From: UBA10107 sp963835585
GTDB taxonomy: Archaea; Nanobdellota; Nanobdellia; Woesearchaeales; UBA10107
NCBI GenBank assembly: GCA_963835585.1
Contig: CAWIGF010000003.1
Span: 1-64,000 of the forward strand
DNA: 64,000 nt
Direction: 5' to 3'
Part shown: positions 18,243 through 26,521 of the stretch, one piece after another
Numbering within the stretch: position 1 is the first letter of the stretch
Layout of the letters: the number at the start of each line of letters is the position of its first letter
The notes under the pieces: model-generated
What the model saw: only the letters and a program-made list of their open reading frames with translations
What the model was told of the DNA's origin: nothing
Database searches by the model: none
Translations under genes and position numbers: made by a program

Positions 18243-19061
18243 ATGATTGTACGAAAAGATTTTTTGAAAAAATTAAAGGATTTTGGGCTAAATACTTATG
18301 AAAGTAAGTTATGGACAGCACTGCTGTCAAGAGGCGTTTCGACTGCAGGAGAACTTTCTGACATTGCCAATGTTCCACGATCCAGATCATATGATGTTCT
18401 TGAATCACTAGAAAAGAAAGGATTTATTATAATGAAATTAGGAAAACCAATAAAATATATTGCAGTATCACCTGATGAGATAGTGAATAGAGTTAAGAAG
18501 AAAATAGAGGAAGAATCAAAATCGCAATTAGATTCTTTAGATGAATTAAATGATTCTCCATTACTTGATGAATTAAAATTATTGCATAAAAATGGTATAG
18601 AATTAATAGAACCTACAGATTTGACTGGTGTTATTAAAGGAAGAAATAATTTATACAATCATTTAGAAGCTTGCATGAAACAAGCGACACAATCTGTATG
18701 TATATTCACAACCAAAGAGGGTTTAATACGAAAATATGATGTCTTCAAGGTTGTTTTCAAGAAATTATCTGATAAAGGAATTAAAATACGAATTGCATCA
18801 CCAATCGATGAAAGTGTATCATCTATTGTTGTCTCTTTGAAAGGTATTGCAGATGTAAAGAATATTCAGGATGTCAATGCACGATATTGTATTGTTGATG
18901 GTAAGGAAGTAACATTTATGCTTCTTGACGACACCGAAGTCCATCCAACATATGATTCTGGTGTGTGGATCAATACACCTTATTTTGCAAAAGCACTACA
19001 ATCACAATTTGATTTGCTGTGGAATGTAGCAGATCTTGTGAAAGTAGTTAAAAAGAACTAA
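18243..19061 (+). CDS. TrmB-family transcriptional regulator (copy 1, origin-proximal)
   Basis: 272 aa. N-terminal winged helix (NTYESKLWTALLSRGVSTAG, ELSDIANVPRSRSYDVLESL), a coiled linker (residues 80-115) and a C-terminal PLD-like effector domain (GRNNLYNHLEACMKQATQSV, ITT-like strand, YCIVDGKEVTFMLLDD). TrmB proteins regulate sugar and energy genes in euryarchaea; the ligand here is unknown. ATG 18243 was preferred to GTG 18210 because the paralog at 25559-26374 is 271 aa with the same start and AGGGGA lies 8 nt upstream. 114 bp of its HTH-coding DNA is identical to that paralog. Confidence 0.85.
   Translation: MIVRKDFLKKLKDFGLNTYESKLWTALLSRGVSTAGELSDIANVPRSRSYDVLESLEKKGFIIMKLGKPIKYIAVSPDEIVNRVKKKIEEESKSQLDSLDELNDSPLLDELKLLHKNGIELIEPTDLTGVIKGRNNLYNHLEACMKQATQSVCIFTTKEGLIRKYDVFKVVFKKLSDKGIKIRIASPIDESVSSIVVSLKGIADVKNIQDVNARYCIVDGKEVTFMLLDDTEVHPTYDSGVWINTPYFAKALQSQFDLLWNVADLVKVVKKN
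18312..18425 (+). repeat. 114-bp segment identical to 26186-26299 (inverted copy 1)
   Basis: Base-by-base comparison shows no difference from the reverse complement of 26186-26299, while the same genes just outside the block are clearly diverged. It encodes residues about 24-61, the DNA-recognition part of the TrmB helix-turn-helix. Confidence 0.95.
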
Positions 19062-19214
19062 AAAATAAATCAAAAACAGTTCTTTTCTTTTTTATCACAC
19101 AACTCTTCTTAATATGTAATTTTTTACAAATTAAAAAATAAAAATTAGATAGCGATACCAAACACATAAAAGTAAGTGCAATTGGTAATATTTATTCTAG
19201 TCATTAAAGAAACC

Positions 19215-19224
19215 TTTATAAATA
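19215..19224 (+). promoter_or_regulatory. TATA box of the small membrane protein gene
   Basis: TTTATAAATA; predicted transcript start near 19246, just before the GAGGTG ribosome site at 19246-19251. It excludes the longer reading frame starting at 19176, which would begin upstream of the promoter. Confidence 0.6.
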
Positions 19225-19256
19225 CCCTTTCTCTTTCGTACTTAAGAGGTGACTAT

Positions 19257-19481
19257 ATGGCATTAAGTTTTGATGGCATAGTTCTTGCAATCATCGTAGC
19301 TACATTGGCAGCTATTGTTTATAGTTTAAGGTTTTTGGTTCTTCTTGAGAGAAGATTATTGAAGATTGATTATAATATAGAGCGGATAGCAATGGCTATC
19401 GTGAAGGACGAGGATCGTATCGATAAGGAAGAGCAAACTATTCAAAGACGGCTTGCTTCAATACGTGGCAAAAGAAAGTAA
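19257..19481 (+). CDS. Small membrane protein with cytoplasmic coiled tail, unknown function
   Basis: 74 aa: one hydrophobic helix (GIVLAIIVATLAAIVYSL, residues 6-25), then a charged helical tail (LLERRLLKIDYNIERIAMAI, KDEDRIDKEEQTIQRRL) ending in basic residues. Not a family I recognise. It has its own TATA box and a Shine-Dalgarno-like GAGGTG. Followed after 15 bp by the eIF2B-like gene, so the two may be cotranscribed. Confidence 0.7.
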   Translation: MALSFDGIVLAIIVATLAAIVYSLRFLVLLERRLLKIDYNIERIAMAIVKDEDRIDKEEQTIQRRLASIRGKRK

Positions 19482-19496
19482 TTTTTTTGATATCCT

Positions 19497-20396
19497 ATGA
19501 AATCTCGTGCATATTCGGTCGACATCCGAAAATTGAGGAACCAGCAATCACTTCCACTGGCTCGATCTGTTGTTTATTTGCTGAATGATTTTGTTGAAAG
19601 TTCTCACGAGAAAAATTCAACATCACTATTGCAAAAACTAAATAATTTGAAGGATGTTTTTTTCTCAGAGATCAAGACGGAACCATTAATGAAAAATAAT
19701 GTCTCGTTTATTTTTAATGGCATCAAAAAATCAATGTCTGCAACGGATATAAAATCAACAGTGTCCCATAGGGCAAAACTTGTCTTAAGTTACCTAAAAA
19801 AAGTCCATAGATATATAGCAGAATATGGCTATAAAAAAATAAAGAGAGGTATGTGTATTTTCACATATAATTATTCTGAGTCCGTCATGGCTTTGCTTTT
19901 CAAGGCGAAGAAAGAAGGAACTAATTTTGAAGTTCATATTGCGGAAGCACGACCAACATTAAATGGGAAAAAAATGGCCACTGAATTGGCCAAACAAAAT
20001 ATACCTGTGATTTACTATCCTGATGCTGCAATTAGAATTGCATTAAAAAAGTCGGACTTGGTGTTATTGGGAGCGGATACTATTTCAGGAGAAGGTCAAA
20101 TTTATTGTGCAACTGGTTCGGAATTGATTAGTGAGATTGCCGAAAGATATTCAGTTCCTGTGTATATTTGCATGCCTGCACTAAAATTTAATCCTTCTGT
20201 TTTGAGGGATTATGCTGATTTAAACTTTGAATCTGTAAATGAACTTTGGCATAATGCACCAAAAGGGGTCATAGTGGCAAATTATCTATATGAGAAGGTT
20301 CACCCTAGATTGATTACAGGAATCATAACTGAATTGGGAATTTACAAACCACACTACTTGATTTCAGAAATAAAGAAGAGATATGATTGGATTTGA
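19497..20396 (+). CDS. eIF2B alpha/beta/delta family protein (aIF2B-like)
   Basis: 299 aa. N-terminal helical domain and C-terminal Rossmann-like domain with IFTYNYSESVMALLFKAKKE, EARPTLNGKKMATELAKQNI, VLLGADTISGEGQIY and VPVYICMPALKFNP. The family includes eIF2B subunits, MTNA and ribose-1,5-bisphosphate isomerase. The isomerase catalytic Cys normally sits in a THCNS-type motif; here that place reads TYNYS, and the usual NKIGT is CATGS. This favours an aIF2B-like or otherwise non-isomerase role. The Asp of GADT is kept. Convergent with tfe. Confidence 0.7.
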   Translation: MKSRAYSVDIRKLRNQQSLPLARSVVYLLNDFVESSHEKNSTSLLQKLNNLKDVFFSEIKTEPLMKNNVSFIFNGIKKSMSATDIKSTVSHRAKLVLSYLKKVHRYIAEYGYKKIKRGMCIFTYNYSESVMALLFKAKKEGTNFEVHIAEARPTLNGKKMATELAKQNIPVIYYPDAAIRIALKKSDLVLLGADTISGEGQIYCATGSELISEIAERYSVPVYICMPALKFNPSVLRDYADLNFESVNELWHNAPKGVIVANYLYEKVHPRLITGIITELGIYKPHYLISEIKKRYDWI

Positions 20397-20399
20397 TGT

Positions 20400-21113
20400 T
20401 TATTTTCTTATTTTTTTAGATGATTTGTTTCTTATTTTTTGATTGGGTTTTATTTTATTATGTTTTCTGATTTCTTTCTTTGATTTCTCTAATTTTATTT
20501 TTTGTTCTTTTTTATATAGAGGTATATTTTGTTTTATATTGACTTGGGGAATCTCTTCTATTTCTTCAAGCCCTTCTAATCCATCGTGTGTTATCTCTTG
20601 TTCTGTGATATGATATTCCTTAATGATATCTTTTTCAAGTCCATCTATTTCTATGATTATATTCTGAACTTTTGTTGCATTGTCCTCTTGATTCATCAAC
20701 TCACCACACTCTGGGCATTTGAATTGATGATCTATTGCCTGATCAAATGTGAGTCGCATACACCTATTTTTACATTCGAAAAAGTTGCTATTCTGCTCTC
20801 GTTTGAGTTTTTCCTTAAGTTTTTGCAATTCCTTTCTTTTAAGCTCTTTCATGATAAAAGGAATTCGGGAAGGAACAAACGTCCAGTAATAGATGTACCA
20901 GCCTTTTTTCTTATCCTTTTTCCTAGTAAATTCAACAAGATTTGAGTCATAAAGCCGGTAGAGTTTGTTTCGAATTGTGTTTATCTCCTCTTTAAGCTCT
21001 TCTGCCAGCGTAAATTCAGAAACGTTCTTCTTACCCTTCAGCACGTCAACCAATGGCAGGACATCCTCTCCTGCGACATTTTCAACAACTGAACATATTA
21101 TGTCTTCTTCCAT
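20400..21113 (-). CDS. tfe: Transcription factor E alpha subunit (TFE)
   Basis: 237 aa. N-terminal winged helix (VLKGKKNVSEFTLAEELKEE, INTIRNKLYRLYDSNLVEFT), then helical segment and a zinc ribbon with CKNRCMRLTF and FKCPECGELM, the TFIIE-alpha arrangement. TFE stabilises the open promoter complex. The C-terminal 60 residues are an unusually Lys-rich tail (KKEQKIKLEKSKKEIRKHNK) that may be disordered. Divergent from rpl34e across 167 bp with no other gene. Confidence 0.9.
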   Translation of the reverse strand: MEEDIICSVVENVAGEDVLPLVDVLKGKKNVSEFTLAEELKEEINTIRNKLYRLYDSNLVEFTRKKDKKKGWYIYYWTFVPSRIPFIMKELKRKELQKLKEKLKREQNSNFFECKNRCMRLTFDQAIDHQFKCPECGELMNQEDNATKVQNIIIEIDGLEKDIIKEYHITEQEITHDGLEGLEEIEEIPQVNIKQNIPLYKKEQKIKLEKSKKEIRKHNKIKPNQKIRNKSSKKIRK

Positions 21114-21250
21114 GGCTTTAAAACATCAACTCCAGAACATATATTTCTGATTAAATAAATATATATAATTTTCTTTTTTCCATTGGTTATTTATAAAGAC
21201 AGATATATATTTTATATAGATATCTTGTTTATAAATACCAAGTAGAAAGG

Positions 21251-21259
21251 TATTTAAAG
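21251..21259 (+). promoter_or_regulatory. TATA box of rpl34e-rpl14e
   Basis: TATTTAAAG centred 26 nt before the ATG at 21281, predicting a leaderless transcript. Confidence 0.55.
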
Positions 21260-21280
21260 AATTCATTTTCTCAAGAACCT

Positions 21281-21574
21281 ATGACAATATCTGAGGCAAG
21301 GCAAAAATCACGCTCATTAAGGCGTATCCAGAGACGGATACCTAGTGGTAAGGTTGTTACCCATTATATGGTGCGAAAGCCTTCCAAGGCCCAATGTGCC
21401 GCCTGTGGGGCTGTATTGCACGGCGTTCCTCGAGCGTCATCTAGCGAAATGCATGCAATTCCAAAATCACAAAGAAGACCTGAACGACCATATGGTGGAA
21501 AGCTTTGCTCTGCATGTTCGCGGGAAGCAATTGTTAATAAGTACAGAAATATATTTTCATTATCAAAAAAATAA
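21281..21574 (+). CDS. rpl34e: Large ribosomal subunit protein L34e
   Basis: 97 aa, basic. Starts with RQKSRSLRRIQRRIPSGKVV and has the four-Cys zinc site CAACGAVLHGVP and LCSACSREA. Archaeal and eukaryotic ribosomes only. Followed after 42 bp by rpl14e; this pair usually travels with secY-adk-cmk, but here it lies about 25 kb from the main ribosomal operon and close to the origin. Confidence 0.95.
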   Translation: MTISEARQKSRSLRRIQRRIPSGKVVTHYMVRKPSKAQCAACGAVLHGVPRASSSEMHAIPKSQRRPERPYGGKLCSACSREAIVNKYRNIFSLSKK

Positions 21575-21616
21575 GTCTCCTGGGATTTCGGCGACGAACC
21601 CTTGAGCGGGGAGAAT

Positions 21617-21964
21617 ATGGAAATTGGTAGGTTATGTGTGAAAGTAGCTGGTAGGGATGCTGGCAGAATGTGTGTTGTTGTCGATACGCTAGAGAATAAT
21701 TTTGTTCTAATTGACGGGGATGTTAGAAGGAGAAAATGTAACATTCTCCATTTAGAACCACTTCCTGAGGTGTTGAATTTGAAAAAAGGTGCATCTCATG
21801 CAGATATCGCTAAAGAATTCAAGAAATTAGGGATTGCCGTTTGGGAGACAAAATCGAAAAAAAAGACAGAAAAATCACTCCCAAAAAGACGATCTGAGAA
21901 ATCAGAAAAAGTTCCTGTTGAAGATAAAAAACAAAAAACAGTAAAGAAGGAAAAAGTAAAGTAA
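21617..21964 (+). CDS. rpl14e: Large ribosomal subunit protein L14e
   Basis: 115 aa. SH3-like fold: MEIGRLCVKVAGRDAGRMCV, VLIDGDVRRRKCNILHLEP. The last 40 residues are a Lys-rich extension (KSKKKTEKSLPKRRSEKSEK) beyond the usual core. ATG 21617 with GCGGGGAGA just ahead was preferred to the TTG 15 nt upstream. Confidence 0.92.
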   Translation: MEIGRLCVKVAGRDAGRMCVVVDTLENNFVLIDGDVRRRKCNILHLEPLPEVLNLKKGASHADIAKEFKKLGIAVWETKSKKKTEKSLPKRRSEKSEKVPVEDKKQKTVKKEKVK

Positions 21965-22267
21965 TTAAATTATTTTTTCTATCTCTGAATTCAATATCTC
22001 TATTCTCTTTAGGTATTTGTTAATATTCGGATTTTGGGCCCCTTCAAATTTATATTCTTCTTTCGCTATGGTGTTTATTTGGGAGCGGAGTTTTTGGAGG
22101 TAGTCAAGGATATCTTTTTTATTTGATGTGTTTATTTTCTTCTTTTTTAGATCAAACTCTATCTCTCCAAGATTTTTCTCATCAACATCACTTAATGTGT
22201 ACTCTTCATAGTTCTCTTTCTTGAGAGTTTCATCGTCCGGAAGAGCATACTCATCATCATACCCCAT
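21965..22267 (-). CDS. Hypothetical protein, acidic with helical C-terminus
   Basis: 100 aa. Acidic first half (MGYDDEYALPDDETLKKENY) and a predicted helical-hairpin second half (KKDILDYLQKLRSQINTIAK, INKYLKRIEILNSEIEKII). No family recognised. It lies 25 bp upstream of pheT-reading direction end, on the same strand after pheS-pheT, so it is probably the last gene of that operon. Convergent with and directly abutting rpl14e. Confidence 0.6.
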   Translation of the reverse strand: MGYDDEYALPDDETLKKENYEEYTLSDVDEKNLGEIEFDLKKKKINTSNKKDILDYLQKLRSQINTIAKEEYKFEGAQNPNINKYLKRIEILNSEIEKII

Positions 22268-22292
22268 AATACAATATATTGAGAATAGTTAT

Positions 22293-23942
22293 TTAGCCTT
22301 TGCTATATATTATATTAAATAACTCTGTCAAATTCAGCTCAAGTGCTGCAACGGGAGTGCTAATCTCGAAATTGGACAGGGTTTCAGGATGAATTTCTCC
22401 AATATGCCCAAGAACGATACCATTCACGGAAATCACTCCTGTCCTTCCTTCTATGTATTCTTTTCTTGTTTCAGGAAGGACAACAAAATTCACATCAATT
22501 GTCCTGAATAAATAATCTAGAATTTGCCTTATTTTTGTATAATTTGCCTGTTCGGAGCAAAGGATACATATCAATGATTCGTTTTCAACAACTCCTGTCT
22601 CGGTTTTATGTTCTTTGTCTAATCCAAAAATAGTTCCTATCTCAAATAGGTTTTGCGGATATTCATTATTTTTGTTTTCTGAAAGTATCCTTAGTGCCGG
22701 AACAAGAAGATTTGTTCTCAGATATTTATACTCTGTTTTTGAATTTTCCAATTCAATCTGTTCGGGTTTATCTTTCTTATTTATTTCTGTTTCCTTTATT
22801 AGGTGATATGTTGAAATCTCTTGCAATCCAATCCCTATTAGGATTTCTGCAAGCGTCGTTTTGAATATATTCTCTTTTGATTCCTCGCCGGTTGTTGCAA
22901 CTTCCAGAACTTCCGGATCAAGCCTGTCGTATCCATAGGCGATTGCGACGTCCTCTATTATGTCGACTTCATGCAACACGTCTGTCCTCCAAGCAGGGAC
23001 CTTTACCGTTCCATTATTGTATTCATAACCCATTTGTGGAAGGAATTTTTCGAGATCTTTTTCTTTTAGGTCGAGGCCAATTAATTTATTTGTATTTTTC
23101 AAGGAGATTTTCATTGTTTCTGGAGTTAAATCAGGTGTAGTAAGATCTTTATCATACTTTATTTTCATTGCATAAATATTCCCACCCATATCCGATAGTG
23201 TTGTGACCAAGATATTCAGAACTTTTTTCAATATGTTCAAGTCAAATCCGGAACATTCAACAAAAACATCCTTTGTTTTTTCGGTAATCTTTCCTGTTTC
23301 ATTACTATTAATTATTGGAGGCATAGATAGAATATTGTTATTTGCATCAACAAAAACAGGATATTTTTTATTTTCAAGCAATAGATGAGCATAATCTTTT
23401 CCTGTTGGGTGGTTTTCAAGGATTTGAGATCCCGTCATTAATTTATTCTCTCCTAATGGGATAAATTGTATCTTTTTCGGTTCACGCGCTTCAAATTTGA
23501 TTGGCAGTTTTATTTTTTCAAGAGGATAAACACCAATTGCTAGTTTCTTTCTATTCCTTCCAACCGTGATGTGCAATTTTTCTTGTAAGTTGATTATATC
23601 TTTTATTTTATCTTCATCGAACTTTATGTTTTTCACAATTGCACATGCTGTGTAGGGTCTTACGTCTTTTACACTTTTGTCGATAACAACAACATAATCA
23701 TCCAATGGCATATTTACTTTGTATTGTTTTAACCCTGTGTTTTTTCCGAGAAATGCACTAAACCCCCTTACAAAACCCTGAAGTGAAATTAAATCTGGTC
23801 TATTTGGGAATACTTCTATCTCCACTATTTCCTTGTCGACTTTTTCAAGCGGAGTGCCAAATAGGCTTATTTTTTCAATGACATCTTTTGTCAATGGAAT
23901 ATATTTTTCCAATTCTTTTCTGTTAAAGATGATATTTGTCAT
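22293..23942 (-). CDS. pheT: Phenylalanine-tRNA ligase beta subunit
   Basis: 549 aa, the short archaeal/eukaryotic form. Contains VEIEVFPNRPDLISLQGFVR (B3/B4-region start), a B5 domain (PETMKISLKNTNKLIGLDLK, VPAWRTDVLHEVDIIEDVAI) and the core-like C-terminal module (LENSKTEYKYLRTNLLVPAL, GHIGEIHPETLSNFEI). Pairs with PheS as an alpha2beta2 enzyme charging tRNA-Phe. Starts 1 bp after the pheS stop. Confidence 0.95.
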   Translation of the reverse strand: MTNIIFNRKELEKYIPLTKDVIEKISLFGTPLEKVDKEIVEIEVFPNRPDLISLQGFVRGFSAFLGKNTGLKQYKVNMPLDDYVVVIDKSVKDVRPYTACAIVKNIKFDEDKIKDIINLQEKLHITVGRNRKKLAIGVYPLEKIKLPIKFEAREPKKIQFIPLGENKLMTGSQILENHPTGKDYAHLLLENKKYPVFVDANNNILSMPPIINSNETGKITEKTKDVFVECSGFDLNILKKVLNILVTTLSDMGGNIYAMKIKYDKDLTTPDLTPETMKISLKNTNKLIGLDLKEKDLEKFLPQMGYEYNNGTVKVPAWRTDVLHEVDIIEDVAIAYGYDRLDPEVLEVATTGEESKENIFKTTLAEILIGIGLQEISTYHLIKETEINKKDKPEQIELENSKTEYKYLRTNLLVPALRILSENKNNEYPQNLFEIGTIFGLDKEHKTETGVVENESLICILCSEQANYTKIRQILDYLFRTIDVNFVVLPETRKEYIEGRTGVISVNGIVLGHIGEIHPETLSNFEISTPVAALELNLTELFNIIYSKG

Positions 23943-23943
23943 T

Positions 23944-25467
23944 TTATGTGTTCACCACAAATTTCTTATTTCTTATTTGCTTCAAGTCATTTTTGTAAAT
24001 CTCTCGCAAATCAGAAATTCCTTGGGACTTCATCATCAATCTATCAAATCCCGGCCCCCATGCAAGCACAGGAATTGCTGTTCCTAGTAAAGGGATGGTA
24101 ACTTCCGGTCTAAATATTCCTGCAGCGAGAACTTCGACCCATTCTTGTTTTTCTTCACTCCATACAGCACCTTCTAGGCTAGGTTCTGTGTATGGGAAGT
24201 ATGCAGGTTGAATTCTTATTTTTTCAAATCCCATTTTTTTTGCGAATAATTTCAAATAACCAATAAGGTGTCGCAAATTCGCATCCGGATCAACAACAAT
24301 TCCTTCACTTTGATTGAATTCAAATCCATGGCTCCAATCCACCGTTTCATTTCTGAAACATTTCCCTATTGCGAAAAATTTAGCAGGCAGATCCTCTTTT
24401 TTCAAACTCACCAATGTTTGTGATGAAAGGCACGTCGTATGTGTTCTAAGGAGAACTTTCCTTGCCTCTTTTTCGCTCCATGCATATTGCCAACCCTTAC
24501 TTCCTTCTACGCCTTTTTCATGGGTTTCCTTCACCCTAGATACTATTTTTTTATCGGGCAATTTTCCCTCGACGCCTTTTATGAAGAATGTGTCTTGCAT
24601 CTCCCTGACGGGATGATCCTGTGCAGTAAATAGTGCATCAAAGTTCCAAAATGACGTAATAGTTTTCTTTCCAGTCATCTCCTTGAATCCTAAATCAGTC
24701 CAGATCTTCTTTCCATATTCAATTGATCGGTTGACAAAATGTCTCTTTCCACCGGAAATTTCAGGAACACTCATAGTAACATCATATTTTCTGAATTTTT
24801 TACCTTTCCAGCTGCTGTTTTTCAACATCTCAGGGGTCACAAGCTCAAGAAGATCATTTATCTCTATTTTTTCCCTTGAAAGTCTTCTCCCAATTTCAGT
24901 CAATTCAAATTCCTTTATTTTTTCAACATTCTTCTCAATGATTTTCTTTCGTTTCATTAGGTTGTCGAACGCGAATTTTTCTTCGGGGCCTAATGAACCA
25001 ATTTCCATTGCACCTTCGTTTAATTTATTTAGGAAATTCTCTTCAAGCATTTCCTTTTGAAGAAGTTTTTTACCAGAATCTGTTATTGAAATCTTTCCAT
25101 CAATTATGCTGATGGCCGCCTTTTGCTTTAATATTCCGACAGCAATTTCAAATTCCTCTTTTCCGATCTTTTCAATTAATTTCCCGATAAGGATAGGAGA
25201 ATTTTTGATTTCATTCAGCATTCTTCTTTCTGGCAACCCCTTCTTTGAATATATTTTTCCGTTTTCACCAAGAACAATTAATTCTCTTTCTGATGATTTT
25301 ATTTTTAGGACGTCTTTGTTTTCGAGCCATTGCAATGCTCTCATCGCTTCGACTTCTTGCAATCCTGATTTCTTTGCCAGTTCAGAAAGTGTCCTTGAGG
25401 AACTTAGAAATGGAAGTGCCCTTCGTTCAAGAGGGTGAAGTTCCTCGATAATTCCCTGAATATCCAT
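23944..25467 (-). CDS. pheS: Phenylalanine-tRNA ligase alpha subunit
   Basis: 507 aa. Winged-helix repeats in the first 200 residues, then the class II catalytic core: motif 2 region FFAIGKCFRNETVDWSHGFE, IRIQPAYFPYTEPSLEGAVW, and motif 3 VLAWGPGFDRLMM. Residues GIFRPEVTIPLL bind the amino acid pocket. Full archaeal length. A TATA box read on the minus strand (25489-25499) is 27 nt from the ATG. Confidence 0.96.
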   Translation of the reverse strand: MDIQGIIEELHPLERRALPFLSSSRTLSELAKKSGLQEVEAMRALQWLENKDVLKIKSSERELIVLGENGKIYSKKGLPERRMLNEIKNSPILIGKLIEKIGKEEFEIAVGILKQKAAISIIDGKISITDSGKKLLQKEMLEENFLNKLNEGAMEIGSLGPEEKFAFDNLMKRKKIIEKNVEKIKEFELTEIGRRLSREKIEINDLLELVTPEMLKNSSWKGKKFRKYDVTMSVPEISGGKRHFVNRSIEYGKKIWTDLGFKEMTGKKTITSFWNFDALFTAQDHPVREMQDTFFIKGVEGKLPDKKIVSRVKETHEKGVEGSKGWQYAWSEKEARKVLLRTHTTCLSSQTLVSLKKEDLPAKFFAIGKCFRNETVDWSHGFEFNQSEGIVVDPDANLRHLIGYLKLFAKKMGFEKIRIQPAYFPYTEPSLEGAVWSEEKQEWVEVLAAGIFRPEVTIPLLGTAIPVLAWGPGFDRLMMKSQGISDLREIYKNDLKQIRNKKFVVNT

Positions 25468-25488
25468 GGAATAAGCAGGCGTATGTGT

Positions 25489-25499
25489 GTTTATATAGT
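25489..25499 (-). promoter_or_regulatory. TATA box of pheS-pheT
   Basis: Minus-strand ACTATATAAAC about 27 nt from the pheS ATG at 25467; predicts a leaderless mRNA. Confidence 0.5.
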
Positions 25500-25558
25500 T
25501 TTTTAATGGTAGACCTCACCTAATTAAAGGAATTTATTAAAATAAACAAAAAATAAAA

Positions 25559-26374
25559 TTATTTAGCAATTGGTGTAGTTTTCATAGCCTTCCAAGAAAG
25601 GTCAAATAACTCCTCAACTGCTGCTGAGAAGAATGGACTGTTTATCCAGATGCCAACATCATATGTTGGATGAACTTCTTCATCATCCAAAATCATGAAA
25701 ACCATTTCTTTTCCATCAACAATCGTAAACCGTGCTTTTGTGTTGCTGTTTCTAACTTCCGCAACTGAACTTATGTCTTTTACAGCAGCTGCATTTTCCT
25801 TCGTCAATGGTGCTGCGATTCGTATTTGCACTCCCCTCTTCTTCAATTTTTCAAAGACTGGTTTCAATCCTTCAACTTTTCTCATCAGCCCTTGCGCCGT
25901 TGTCATTATTGTGACTGAATTCTCCGCACCTTTTATAACCATCTCAAGATGATTGTAGAGGTTGTGTCTGCCTTTCAAAGAGCCCGTGAGATCGCTCGGT
26001 TCAATGAGCTCCACTCCTTGCGTGTGTAATGATTTTAATTCATCAATAACATCAGTTCCTTTCAGTTCTTCCAATCTCTGCGACATTGTTTTTGCTTCTT
26101 CAACCACATTTTTCTTTACTCGCTCAAGGACTTCTTCAGGGGGAACTGCCACGTACTTTATCGGTTTTCCAATTTTTGTTATTGCAAATCCTTTCTTTTC
26201 TAGTGATTCAAGAACATCATATGATCTGGATCGTGGAACATTGGCAATGTCAGAAAGTTCTCCTGCAGTCGAAACGCCTCTTGACAGCAGTGCTGTCCAA
26301 ATTTTTACTTCGTACAAATTAAGATTAAAATATCTTCTCAACTTCGCTAAAAAATCGTCTTTGACTACCATCAT
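25559..26374 (-). CDS. TrmB-family transcriptional regulator (copy 2)
   Basis: 271 aa with the same plan as 18243-19061: HTH (LYEVKIWTALLSRGVSTAGE, NVPRSRSYDVLESLEKKGFA), coiled linker and PLD-like domain (GRHNLYNHLEMVIKGAENSV, FTIVDGKEMVFMILDDEEVH, IWINSPFF). Protein identity to copy 1 is roughly 55-60% by eye outside the HTH but complete over about 38 HTH residues. The shared recognition helices imply the two bind the same DNA sites while sensing different signals. Monocistronic, between pheS and pelA on the same strand. Confidence 0.85.
   Translation of the reverse strand: MMVVKDDFLAKLRRYFNLNLYEVKIWTALLSRGVSTAGELSDIANVPRSRSYDVLESLEKKGFAITKIGKPIKYVAVPPEEVLERVKKNVVEEAKTMSQRLEELKGTDVIDELKSLHTQGVELIEPSDLTGSLKGRHNLYNHLEMVIKGAENSVTIMTTAQGLMRKVEGLKPVFEKLKKRGVQIRIAAPLTKENAAAVKDISSVAEVRNSNTKARFTIVDGKEMVFMILDDEEVHPTYDVGIWINSPFFSAAVEELFDLSWKAMKTTPIAK
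26186..26299 (-). repeat. 114-bp segment identical to 18312-18425 (inverted copy 2)
   Basis: Exact reverse complement of 18312-18425, 7.8 kb away. Flanking coding DNA of the two genes differs at roughly every third base. Confidence 0.95.
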
Positions 26375-26521
26375 TAAACACCCCTTGTTTTCATGTATTT
26401 AGATTACTACTACTATTAAAAGGTTATGTTTTTTTATCTATTGAGGAGAGACTAACGGAATTTAAAAGTGATTAATAAAAAATATATTCTTCATTATCGA
26501 TATTGTAGAATATGTTGTCAT

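Noticed and set aside
19176..19256. Longer 101-aa start for the small membrane protein
   Set aside because: The extra codons lie upstream of and across a clear TATA box; GAGGTG and ATG 19257 fit better.
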